This document shows positions 45,213 to 52,860 of a stretch of 64,000 nt of DNA, in pieces. The stretch spans positions 186,001 to 250,000 of the forward strand of contig NZ_RHFG01000002.1 of assembly GCF_004745485.1 (NCBI RefSeq). Direction: 5' to 3'. Numbering within the stretch: the stretch's first letter is position 1; each line of letters begins with the position of its first letter. A program made the position numbers and the translations under genes. This DNA is from Brevibacterium sp. S22 (lineage in GTDB: Bacteria; Actinomycetota; Actinomycetes; Actinomycetales; Brevibacteriaceae). Below the pieces are notes generated by a model. It did no database searches, had not been told where the DNA came from, and worked only from the letters and a program-made list of their open reading frames with translations.

Positions 45213-46148
45213 ATGTACAACAGCCGGATGTGGCAGAGACGTGACTTTCCGCGCCTGTTTCGCGTAGGGCAGGCCGAGAAGATCGGTATCTCTCGGCGTC
45301 GCATGCTGGATGAGGAGCGGTGCCCGATCGTGCTGCCCGGTGTCCGCATGGAAAACGGCAATACAGAATCGCTTCGCGCGCCGGAATGGGCTGATGACAG
45401 GTGGATATGGGATTCGCTGAGGCTGCGCGCAGCTGTCCTGAAGTTTCCGCACGTCGTGGCCGATGGCGCCACTGCAGCTCGAATCTACGGATGGCCGTTG
45501 CCGTCGAGGTTGATGAATGATCGTCTGTACCTGTGTGCTGCGGACAGAAATCTGCGGATTCGGGTGGCGAAGGTGTCGCTGCGCCGCACACAGTATCTGA
45601 CCCCCACTCACTGGCTCGATTTGCCCGTCCTCGCTCCGGCGGAGGTCTTCATCCGACTCGGTGCTCATCTCAATGTGACCGAGCTTGTGAAAGTCGGCGA
45701 CGCAGCGATCGGCAATTGGCATGGGCCGCCTCAGACGACGATCGACGACCTCGCTGCCGCTCTTGAGTCTCATTCCCGGCTGAGCGGACGGCAGAAGCTG
45801 GTGAAGGCGGTGAGTTTGATTCGTCCAGGCGTTGATTCTCCTCAGGAGACCGGACTTCGACTGTGGGCTGTCAGGGTGGGATTGCCCGAGCCGACGGTTC
45901 ACCCCCAGATCGAAAGCGACCTCGCGAGAGGGATCATCGAGCCGGACCTGGGATATGAGGATGCGCGGCTCGCTCTCGAATACGACAGTGAGCTCCATCG
46001 GGAGTCGGCTAAGCAGTGGACACGCGATATCGAACGCGACGAAGCGCTTGTCGATGCCGGATGGACTGTCCTGAAAGTGACTCGGAAGACCGACTACAGG
46101 CAACTGGAGGCGAAGATCCGAAAGAAGTTGGGACTGCAGCTGAAGTAG
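45213..46148 (+). CDS. AbiEi-antitoxin-like/DUF559 nuclease-fold protein
   Basis: A 311-residue protein. The N-terminus (FRVGQAEKIGISRRRMLDEE) looks like the winged-helix AbiEi-type domain. The C-terminal part is a DUF559/Vsr-like endonuclease fold: GIIEPDLGYEDARLALEYDS with Asp/Glu residues, then HRESAKQWTRDIERDEALVDAGWTV. Such two-domain genes are common as single, scattered genes in Actinobacteria; their function is unproven. ATG 45213 was chosen; ATG 45141 is possible. It is bracketed by the two copies of the 52-bp palindromic element. Confidence 0.75.
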   Translation: MYNSRMWQRRDFPRLFRVGQAEKIGISRRRMLDEERCPIVLPGVRMENGNTESLRAPEWADDRWIWDSLRLRAAVLKFPHVVADGATAARIYGWPLPSRLMNDRLYLCAADRNLRIRVAKVSLRRTQYLTPTHWLDLPVLAPAEVFIRLGAHLNVTELVKVGDAAIGNWHGPPQTTIDDLAAALESHSRLSGRQKLVKAVSLIRPGVDSPQETGLRLWAVRVGLPEPTVHPQIESDLARGIIEPDLGYEDARLALEYDSELHRESAKQWTRDIERDEALVDAGWTVLKVTRKTDYRQLEAKIRKKLGLQLK

Positions 46149-46215
46149 ATGCAGCCCCTGTAGCCGCAGCAGCTGCAACCGCAGAAACTGTAGCTGCAGC
46201 AGCTGGACGGGGATG
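46141..46215. repeat. Low-complexity GCAGCTG-rich tract
   Basis: Degenerate repeats of TGTAGCYGCAGCAGCTG-type sequence directly after the DUF559 gene. Probably slippage-generated; no coding role is evident. Confidence 0.6.
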
Positions 46216-46265
46216 AACGCAGCTGCCGGCTTCCGAGCACGTGTCCGGACGATACGGTCACGTTA

Positions 46266-46317
46266 GGTGGGCAAAATGGTCACGTCAGCCGCGGGAAATC
46301 GTGACCATTTCGACCAC
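46266..46317. repeat. 52-bp palindromic element, copy 2
   Basis: Same element as at 45043-45094, in the same orientation, with about five substitutions that leave the dyad mostly intact (arms GGTGGGCAAAATGGTCACG and CGTGACCATTTCGACCAC). It lies between the DUF559 gene and the convergent TetR gene. Confidence 0.85.
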
Positions 46318-46409
46318 CGAGCGGAAATAGCTCAGCACCGCCGCACTCCCGCCGCTCCCTAACTCTCTCCGCACCCGCCACTCCCGCCACTCCCTCTGCT
46401 TCGAATGAG

Positions 46410-47051
46410 CTACCTCGGCCGAGTTGCCTCGGGGCTGAGGTTGCTCAGCACGAGGGTGCGGACCTGCCGGTCGATATAGGTGTCGAGGTCGAGCCCGATC
46501 CTCTGGAAGTACCAGTGCTTGAGCGCCCACATGTGTGCTGTGGCCATGAGGTCATGCCCCAGGGTCTGCGCATCGACATCACGCAGATTCCCAGCCTCGA
46601 CGGCGGCGGCGACGACGTCGACGAGCGGCTGGAGGGTTTCGAGCTCCTGGTCTTGAATCGACTTCAGCCCGTCCTTCGACAGTGCCCGCGAGACCTGATA
46701 GGTGAGCACGACGGCGTGCCGTTGTTCAGCGACGACGCGGCAGAACTCGGAGAACCCGGCGATCACCTTGTCCACGGGGTCATGCGCCTCGGCGATGGCG
46801 GTCGGGACCCGCAGTCGGAACTCCTCGAGGACGCGAGTGATCGCGGCGAGCACGATCTGCTCCTTGTCCGAGAAGTACTTGTACAGCAGTCCGACACTGA
46901 CCCCACCGGACTTCGCGATCGCCTGCATAGACACCGAATGGGTGCCCTTCTCCTGCATCAGACGCACTGCCGCATCGACGATCTGCCGTTCCCGGAACTC
47001 CGCACGGGCGCCGCGGACGATCGCGTTGAGGTCTTCGGATTCAGCTGACAT
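46410..47051 (-). CDS. TetR-family regulator of the acyl-CoA operon
   Basis: A 213-residue regulator. The HTH is IVDAAVRLMQEKGTHSVSM then QAIAKSGGVSVGLLYKYFSDKEQI; the ligand domain is similar to regulators of acyl-CoA metabolism. ATG 47051 overlaps the end of the CoA-ligase gene by 11 bp, so it is the last gene of that operon; upstream in-frame residues are not TetR-like. It likely binds the tandem dyads at 51728-51762, repressing the operon until an acyl-CoA accumulates. Confidence 0.88.
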   Translation of the reverse strand: MSAESEDLNAIVRGARAEFRERQIVDAAVRLMQEKGTHSVSMQAIAKSGGVSVGLLYKYFSDKEQIVLAAITRVLEEFRLRVPTAIAEAHDPVDKVIAGFSEFCRVVAEQRHAVVLTYQVSRALSKDGLKSIQDQELETLQPLVDVVAAAVEAGNLRDVDAQTLGHDLMATAHMWALKHWYFQRIGLDLDTYIDRQVRTLVLSNLSPEATRPR

Positions 47052-48735
47052 GCTCGGCGGTGACTTCCTCTCTGAGCTTGAACTTCTGAATCTTACCGCT
47101 TGGCGTCCGCGGGAACTCGTCAAGGCACTGCAGCGCCTCGGGCCAGTACTGCTTGGCCACTCCCTTGGTGTCGAAGAATTCGCGCACATCGTCCATCGAC
47201 AGACTGTGACCTTCGTTCAGGGTCACGACCGCACACGCGATCTCCTGCAGCCGGGGATGCGGCACCGCGACGACCGCGACCTGAGAGACCGCAGGATGTT
47301 CATAGAGGACGTTCTCGATATAGGCCACTGGAATGTTCTCTCCGCCGCGGATGATGATGTCCTTCGACCGCCCGGCGATCCGGATGAAACCCTCGTCGTC
47401 CATTTCGGCGAGGTCTCCCGTGTCGAGCCAAACGCCCGCGAACGCCTCCGCGCTCTGCTCAGGTTCATCAAGGTAGCCGACGAACAGGAATGGCCCTGTG
47501 ACCTGGATCTTTCCTTCCACACCTGCGGCAACGGGCTCGCCGAGAGGATCGACGACGCGGACCTTCATCGAGCCCAGGGCGCGTCCGTCTGTGCTGGTGA
47601 CCTTGTCTTCCGAGTCGCCTGGGGCCGTCATCGTCACCAGCCCGCATTCCGTCTGTCCCCAACCGCCGAAGACGTTGAGGTCCGGCAGCAGCGTGCGCGC
47701 CTCATTGACCATGACACGTGGAATCGGGGCGCCCATGCAGCAGAAGTGTTTGAGGGAGGACAGATCGTGCTCCGTCGTCTTCGCCACCTCGAGCAGATCG
47801 TGGAGGAACGGAGTCGCCCCAGAGGTGTGCTGGATTCCGTGTTCGGCGACGAGGCGGACGAAATCCTCACCGTTCCACACATCCTGGAACACGCCCGAGC
47901 CGCCGATGAGCAGGGGCAGGCACACCCCGTACATGAAGCCGGTGAGGTGGCCGAAGGTCGAGGCCATGTGGATGACCGAGTCCTCGTCCAGACCGAGGTG
48001 ATCGGGCCAGGGCAGCGCGGCCGCGAGGACGTTGTTGTGCGTGTGCATCACGCCTTTGGGATTGCCCGTCGTTCCAGAGGTGAAGAGGATGAGTCCGACA
48101 TCGTTGGGATCAGGGCGGCGGTCGTCCCAATCGATGGATTCGATCGCCGAGGCGGCTGACCGTGAATCGTCCGACGCTGAGTTCTGCTGCCCGCGGTTGA
48201 GGAAATCGGCCCACTTCTCGAATCCGTCCCGCCCGGTGAAGCGGGTCTCCCCAGGAGTGTCGAGGACGATCGTGTGCTGCAGCTTCGGCAGATTCGGCCG
48301 CAGCCGATCGACCATGTCCGCATAGTCGAACTTCCGGAACCGGTTCGGGACGAAGAGCACTGACACCTCGGCCTTCTCGGCCATGTACCCGATCTCGCGG
48401 TCCCGATAGATCGGGATGAGCCCGTTGGTCACAGCGCCGGCTCTGATCGCGCCGAGGTGGATGACCAGCCATTCGTACCAGTTCGGCAGCTGGACCCCCA
48501 CCACGTCGCCGGGTTCGACGCCGAGGTCGACGAGTGCCCTGGCACAGGTGTCGGCATCTGAGCTGAGCTCGGCAAAGGTGTGCGCACCATAGGGATCGCG
48601 TGTGACGATCGCGTCCGGTCGTTGTGCACTCCAGTGTTCGAGGTAGTCGAGCAGGGTCAGATTCTTCCAATCCCCGGAGGACGTGAACCTCTCGATGAGA
48701 GCGTCGGTCAGAGTGGTCTCGAATCGGGTGGGCAT
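47041..48735 (-). CDS. Acyl-CoA synthetase (cyclohexanecarboxylate-CoA ligase-like)
   Basis: AMP-forming acid-CoA ligase of 564 residues. The P-loop is LILFTSGTTGNPKGVMHTHN, the adenylation motif is GGWGQTECGL, then WLDTGDLAEMD and GRSKDIIIRGGENI, and the C-terminal lysine is in TPSGKIQKFKL. With AliB-, BadH- and BadI-like neighbours, the expected substrate is an alicyclic acid such as cyclohexanecarboxylate, to be activated as its CoA ester. AAGGAG precedes the ATG. The family is broad, so the substrate is inferred from context. Confidence 0.88.
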   Translation of the reverse strand: MPTRFETTLTDALIERFTSSGDWKNLTLLDYLEHWSAQRPDAIVTRDPYGAHTFAELSSDADTCARALVDLGVEPGDVVGVQLPNWYEWLVIHLGAIRAGAVTNGLIPIYRDREIGYMAEKAEVSVLFVPNRFRKFDYADMVDRLRPNLPKLQHTIVLDTPGETRFTGRDGFEKWADFLNRGQQNSASDDSRSAASAIESIDWDDRRPDPNDVGLILFTSGTTGNPKGVMHTHNNVLAAALPWPDHLGLDEDSVIHMASTFGHLTGFMYGVCLPLLIGGSGVFQDVWNGEDFVRLVAEHGIQHTSGATPFLHDLLEVAKTTEHDLSSLKHFCCMGAPIPRVMVNEARTLLPDLNVFGGWGQTECGLVTMTAPGDSEDKVTSTDGRALGSMKVRVVDPLGEPVAAGVEGKIQVTGPFLFVGYLDEPEQSAEAFAGVWLDTGDLAEMDDEGFIRIAGRSKDIIIRGGENIPVAYIENVLYEHPAVSQVAVVAVPHPRLQEIACAVVTLNEGHSLSMDDVREFFDTKGVAKQYWPEALQCLDEFPRTPSGKIQKFKLREEVTAEHVS

Positions 48736-48858
48736 TGCAGGGCTCCTTTGCTCTGGTGTCGTACCTGTGACTCGGTCGGTGCTGGTGTCTTCGGTTCGGC
48801 GAGGTGGTGCTTGGGCGGTGTAGAACAGCGGCAGTCAGCTGCCGTGTAGTCCTGCCGA

Positions 48859-49623
48859 TCAGGCCATGGTCAGTCCGCCGGAGACGGACAGGGTCTGGCC
48901 CGTGACATAGGCGGAATCGGGGCGGGCGAAGAAGGCCACGGCGTTCGCGAGATCTTCGGGCTCGGCGAGGCGGCGCATCGGGATCGACTTCTCCAACGCG
49001 GTGCGCAGCTTCGGATTGTCCGCGGAGATCTCGGCGAACAGCGGGGTGTCGGCCGGTCCCGGGCACACGCAGTTCGCGGTGATTCCGTGCCGGGCGACCT
49101 CGCGGGCGAAGGTCTTCGTGAACGAGATGATCCCGCCCTTCGCCGCCGAATACACCGCCTCGCCGCTCGATCCGACCCGACCGGCATCCGAACCGATGCT
49201 GATGACGGAACCGGATCCGGCTGCGATCATGTGCTCGGCCGCCGACTGCGTGCAGTTGAGGGTGCCGAGGAGGTTGATCGCGATGACCCGCTGCCAGGTC
49301 TCAGGCGTCGAATCCATGAACGGTTCGACCTTGTCCCAGCCGGCGTTGTTGACGAGGACATCGATGCGACCGAAACGCTCGACCACCTCGGCGACCATGG
49401 CATCGACGGCCGCCCGGTCGGTGACATCGGCGGCGAGCCCGATCGAATCATTGCCCAGCGCCGAGGCGGCGTCCGCGGCCTTCTGCGCGTCGAGGTCGAC
49501 GACGACGACGGTGGCGCCGTCATCGGCAAGCCGATTCGCGATCCCCTTGCCGATGCCGGACGCGGCTCCGGTGACGATGATGACGCGATCGGTCAGGGGT
49601 GCGGTCTGAGTAGGTGCGGGCAT
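48859..49623 (-). CDS. SDR (BadH/2-hydroxycyclohexanecarboxyl-CoA dehydrogenase-like)
   Basis: A 254-residue classical SDR: IIVTGAASGIGKGIA (cofactor), VLVNNAGWDKVEPFM, and the active Tyr/Lys in EAVYSAAKGGIISFTK. The NNAGWD segment is typical of BadH and related beta-hydroxyacyl-CoA dehydrogenases. It is expected to oxidise a ring or chain beta-hydroxyacyl-CoA with NAD+. An AGGAAGGA site precedes the ATG. It stands between the ligase and acyl-CoA dehydrogenase genes on the same strand. Confidence 0.87.
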   Translation of the reverse strand: MPAPTQTAPLTDRVIIVTGAASGIGKGIANRLADDGATVVVVDLDAQKAADAASALGNDSIGLAADVTDRAAVDAMVAEVVERFGRIDVLVNNAGWDKVEPFMDSTPETWQRVIAINLLGTLNCTQSAAEHMIAAGSGSVISIGSDAGRVGSSGEAVYSAAKGGIISFTKTFAREVARHGITANCVCPGPADTPLFAEISADNPKLRTALEKSIPMRRLAEPEDLANAVAFFARPDSAYVTGQTLSVSGGLTMA

Positions 49624-49698
49624 GGTGGTGTCCTTCCTGGTGCGAGTCTGTTGCTGAGATGGGGAATGTTGGTCCCGGCCAGTCGGTGTTCTCCCCGG

Positions 49699-50844
49699 TC
49701 AGGGGGCGGATTCGCGGCCGACGGAGCTGCGGGCGATGATGAGTTTCATAATCTGTGCGGTCCCGTCGCCGATCTGCATGCCGAGCACGTCACGCAGTCT
49801 CTTCTCGACGTCACGGTCCTGTTTGTAGCCGTTCTGACCGTGCAGAAGCAGGCACTGGTGCACAGCGTGATAGGCCTCGAGCGGAGCCCACCATTTGCAC
49901 ATGGCTGCCTGTGAGGTGTGCGGCAGGCCCTCGTCGCCGAGGCGCAGGGTGTCCAAGCACAGCAGACGTGCCGCCGCCATCTTCGTCTCCGCTTCTGCCA
50001 GAGGGAACGAGACCCCTTGGAACTTCGACAGCGGCTGGTCGAAGGCCTGCCTCTTCGTGACGTATTCCCAGGTGTCCTCGATCGCGCGCGCCGCGGTCCC
50101 CGTGCACTGCAGTCCGATGAGTGCGCGGGAGAAGTCGAATCCCTGCATGACCTGGGTGAACGCTCCGCCGACCTCGCCGAGGAGGTGGTCGGCAGGCACG
50201 CGGACATCGGTGAAGTCCACGCTGCCGCGGGCGACCGCGGCCTGGCCCATGTCGATGATGGGGTGTCGGGTCACTCCGGGAGAGTCGAGGTCGACGAGGA
50301 AGGCCGAGATGCCCTTTCCGCGCCCGGCGCCGGGATCGGTGCGGGCGAAGATCACCGTGGCGGTCGAGGTCATGGCCAGCGACATCGACTTCGTGCCGTT
50401 GATGATCCAGTCCTCTCCGTCCCGCCGGGCCGTGGTCGAAGGGTTGCCGGCATCTGAGCCGGCCTCGGGTTCGGACAGACCGATGGCCACGGTCGCGTCT
50501 CCGGTTGTGATCTGGCGGCAGTAGTGGGCGGCCACCTCGGTGCTGGCATTGCGGGCGATGACCTGCCCGATGAGGGATCCGACGACCTGGATATAGGCGA
50601 CGGTGAGGTCGCCGCGGGCGATGGCTTCGGTGATCAGCCCGGCCGTGACCTTGGTCAGGCCGGCACCGCCGAGGTGGGTGGGCAGTTCGGGAGCGATGAG
50701 ACCGGCACGGCCCATCTCCCGGGTGACATCGGCACCGATGCGACCGGCGGCCTCGCGGTCGCGGGCCTCGCTGATGAGCCGCTCCTCGAATCCGGCCGCC
50801 GCGTCGAGGAGGGTCTGTGTGTCGGGCGTGAGAGTCGTGTCCAC
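49699..50844 (-). CDS. Acyl-CoA dehydrogenase (AliB-like)
   Basis: A 381-residue FAD enzyme that introduces an alpha-beta double bond. Signatures: IGLSEPEAGSDAGN, then WIINGTKSMSLAM; the C-terminal half has LHGQNGYKQDRDVEKRLRDV and GDGTAQIMKLIIAR. By context it should dehydrogenate cyclohexanecarboxyl-CoA. The catalytic base position was not resolved by eye. Start: GTG 50844 after GAGGA. It needs an electron-transfer flavoprotein encoded elsewhere. Confidence 0.9.
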   Translation of the reverse strand: MDTTLTPDTQTLLDAAAGFEERLISEARDREAAGRIGADVTREMGRAGLIAPELPTHLGGAGLTKVTAGLITEAIARGDLTVAYIQVVGSLIGQVIARNASTEVAAHYCRQITTGDATVAIGLSEPEAGSDAGNPSTTARRDGEDWIINGTKSMSLAMTSTATVIFARTDPGAGRGKGISAFLVDLDSPGVTRHPIIDMGQAAVARGSVDFTDVRVPADHLLGEVGGAFTQVMQGFDFSRALIGLQCTGTAARAIEDTWEYVTKRQAFDQPLSKFQGVSFPLAEAETKMAAARLLCLDTLRLGDEGLPHTSQAAMCKWWAPLEAYHAVHQCLLLHGQNGYKQDRDVEKRLRDVLGMQIGDGTAQIMKLIIARSSVGRESAP

Positions 50845-50871
50845 GGGAATCCTCTGTGCTGGTCAGTTGGA

Positions 50872-51705
50872 TCAGTGGGCGCCGTCGAAGCGGCTGAAGT
50901 CCGGGTCGCGCTTTTCGGCGAAGGCGGCCGCACCCTCGTGCGACTCGGGCGAGTGGGCGTAGAGGTCGAGGGCGCTCATGGCGAGGTTCGTGAAGCCGGT
51001 CTGCATCTCGGAATCGGCGTTGAAGGACTGTTTGAGGAAGCGCAGCGCGGTGGGGGCCTTGAGTCCGAGGGCCCGAGCGCGTTCTTTGGCGCGGGGCATG
51101 AGCTCATCGGCTTCGACGACCTCGTTGGCCAGGCCCCAGGATTCTGCCTTCTTCGCGTCGATGAGTTCGCAGAAGTACCACATCTCGCGGGCACGCTTCT
51201 CGCCGATGACGCGGGCGAGGAAGGCCGAGCCGTAGCCCGCGTCGAAGGACCCGACCTTGGGGCCGGCCTGACCGAAGCGAGCGTGGGACGCCGCGATCGT
51301 GATGTCGCAGAGGGTGGTGAGCACATTGCCGCCGCCGATCGCGATGCCGTTGACCGCGGAGATCACCGGTTTCGGCACCGACCGGATGACCTTGTGGAGT
51401 TCGGAGATGCGGAACATGCCGTAGCGGCTGGGACCGTAGTCCCCTGTCTGTGCCTTCTGCTTGACGTCGCCGCCGGCACAGAAGGACTTCTGGCCGGAGC
51501 CGGTGAGGATGATCGAACGGACGCGGTTGTCGCCCCAGGCGAGGGTGAAGGCTTCGATGAGTTCGTCGACCGTCTGCGAACGGAAGGAATTGAAGGACTC
51601 GGGTCGATTGATCGTGATGACGGCGAAGGTCTCTTCGACGTCATAGAGGATGTCGGCGAATTCCGTAGTCGCGGCCTGTTGAGTCTGGCTGGTGGATGTG
51701 GGCAT
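50872..51705 (-). CDS. Crotonase-family enzyme (BadI/MenB-like)
   Basis: A 277-residue enoyl-CoA hydratase/isomerase superfamily protein. It contains NRPESFNSFRSQTVDEL, SFCAGGDVKQK (oxyanion hole) and GIAIGGGNVL. The segment FGQAGPKVGSFDAGYGS is the hallmark of MenB and BadI. BadI hydrolytically opens 2-ketocyclohexanecarboxyl-CoA to pimelyl-CoA, consistent with the operon. ATG 51705 lies 5 nt after AAGGAGG; ATG 51708 is equally readable. First gene of the operon. MenB itself is unlikely without other menaquinone genes. Confidence 0.87.
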   Translation of the reverse strand: MPTSTSQTQQAATTEFADILYDVEETFAVITINRPESFNSFRSQTVDELIEAFTLAWGDNRVRSIILTGSGQKSFCAGGDVKQKAQTGDYGPSRYGMFRISELHKVIRSVPKPVISAVNGIAIGGGNVLTTLCDITIAASHARFGQAGPKVGSFDAGYGSAFLARVIGEKRAREMWYFCELIDAKKAESWGLANEVVEADELMPRAKERARALGLKAPTALRFLKQSFNADSEMQTGFTNLAMSALDLYAHSPESHEGAAAFAEKRDPDFSRFDGAH

Positions 51706-51727
51706 CATTGCCTCCTTGAAAGAAGAA

Positions 51728-51762
51728 TGAATATCAGTTCACACCTAGTGAATATCAGTTCA
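51728..51762. promoter_or_regulatory. Tandem operator of the acyl-CoA operon
   Basis: TGAATATCAGTTCA occurs twice (51728-51741 and 51749-51762), exactly 21 bp apart, so both face the same side of the helix. Each copy has TGAA...TTCA inverted ends. The AT-rich setting directly upstream of the BadI-like gene suits a TetR-type operator overlapping the promoter. Confidence 0.7.
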
Positions 51763-51920
51763 TCAATAAGGTCAAGAGCCGCAGGTCGGAAAGAATGATG
51801 TGAATTCGCCGAATTTCATCGGCGGGGCCGTTGTGCGGGTGCAAGAATGTTCTCGGCACAGTTGCCTGCAGGAGGCAGTTCCCCGACGCCTGGGGCACAG
51901 ATCCCTGTGGCTGACGGAGT

Positions 51921-52652
51921 ATGGATCCCGACCGTCGGCAGGGTCTGCCTCCCGACGACGATGAGAAACGGACGAAGATGACCGCTGAAGTACCCGGACC
52001 GACGACACCGCAACCGTCGTCCGGCCGCCCACCGAGCTCTCAGGCGGCTGCCGGTGCGGAGATCGGAGCGCTCATCGGAGCCGGTTTCGGGCTGCTGTTC
52101 CTCATCATCAACAGCTCTCAGTTCTCCACCCTGGGTCGTACTCTCGTCATCGCCCTCGGAGTGCTCGCCTTCGCCGGCATTGCGGTCTTCGCAATACGTG
52201 GACTCGTCCGGTCACGTGGTTCGGCAGTCGCTGCGGACCGCCTCGGTGCGGACTCGCTTGAAGGGCCCGCCGACGCCGTCCGAACCGATCCCGCAGACAC
52301 AGCGAAGCGCGCTCGCCGTGGGCCAGCGTTCGGTCGCGCCTATTGGACTATCGTTCTCATCGAAGCGGTCCTGCTGTTCGCCGGGGCCCGCCTGCTGTCG
52401 AGCCTCGGTCATCCGGAGCTCGGTGTGGCGTGGGTGGCGGTGGTCGTCGGCACCCACTTCTACGCGCTCGGTTGGGTCTTCGGGCTTGATCGCTTCCACG
52501 TTCTCGCCACCGCCGTCACGCTCTGCGGCATCGGCGGATTCATTGCCTTCTTCGCCGCTGCACCGGCGTTCATCCCCGTCATCAGTGGCGTGATCTCGGG
52601 CTTCGTGCTGCTGACCTTCGCCATGTGGGCCCTGGTGCCGCTGGGCAGGTGA
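51921..52652 (+). CDS. Small multi-pass membrane protein, unknown function
   Basis: A 243-residue protein with a polar N-terminus, two helices (AAGAEIGALIGAGFGLLFLI region and TLVIALGVLAFAGIAVFAI), a charged loop, and four more hydrophobic segments. The second half, with FGRAYWTIVLIEAVLLFAG and HFYALGWVFGLDRFH, resembles uncharacterised membrane proteins of Actinobacteria. ATG 51921 gives the longest frame; ATG 51978 (MTAEVPGP) is equally plausible. It diverges from the acyl-CoA operon. No function can be stated. Confidence 0.72.
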   Translation: MDPDRRQGLPPDDDEKRTKMTAEVPGPTTPQPSSGRPPSSQAAAGAEIGALIGAGFGLLFLIINSSQFSTLGRTLVIALGVLAFAGIAVFAIRGLVRSRGSAVAADRLGADSLEGPADAVRTDPADTAKRARRGPAFGRAYWTIVLIEAVLLFAGARLLSSLGHPELGVAWVAVVVGTHFYALGWVFGLDRFHVLATAVTLCGIGGFIAFFAAAPAFIPVISGVISGFVLLTFAMWALVPLGR

Positions 52653-52790
52653 GGCACGGCCGGCGCCGGGCCAGCATCCGACCGGTACCGGGCCGACATC
52701 CGACCAGCATCGGGCCAGCACCAGGTTTCGTACGGCTTGGACTGCATTTCGTACAGGCTCGACCACATTTCGTACGCTCAGCGCCACATC
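52653..52790. repeat. Tandem 22-bp and 21-bp repeat tract
   Basis: First, a CGGGCCRRCATCCGACC-type unit of about 22 bp occurs twice plus a partial copy. Then three units with period 21, each starting TTTCGTAC (52726, 52747, 52768). The tract lies between the ends of two convergent genes and shows no gene of its own. Confidence 0.75.
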
Positions 52791-52860
52791 GCGAACCAGC
52801 CATCAGGACGCGAACAGATGGCTGGTACGCAAAGTGGTCTTCATGCCGCAGCCTCGAGTA

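Noticed and set aside
45043..46317. Possible CRISPR or insertion sequence formed by the paired 52-bp repeats
   Set aside because: Only two copies 1.2 kb apart, no spacers, no Cas genes, no transposase; better described as a dispersed palindrome.
50872..51705. Calling the crotonase MenB (menaquinone synthesis)
   Set aside because: It has the MenB/BadI motif, but the operon holds an acid-CoA ligase, an acyl-CoA dehydrogenase and a BadH-like enzyme, and no other men genes, so BadI-like fits better.
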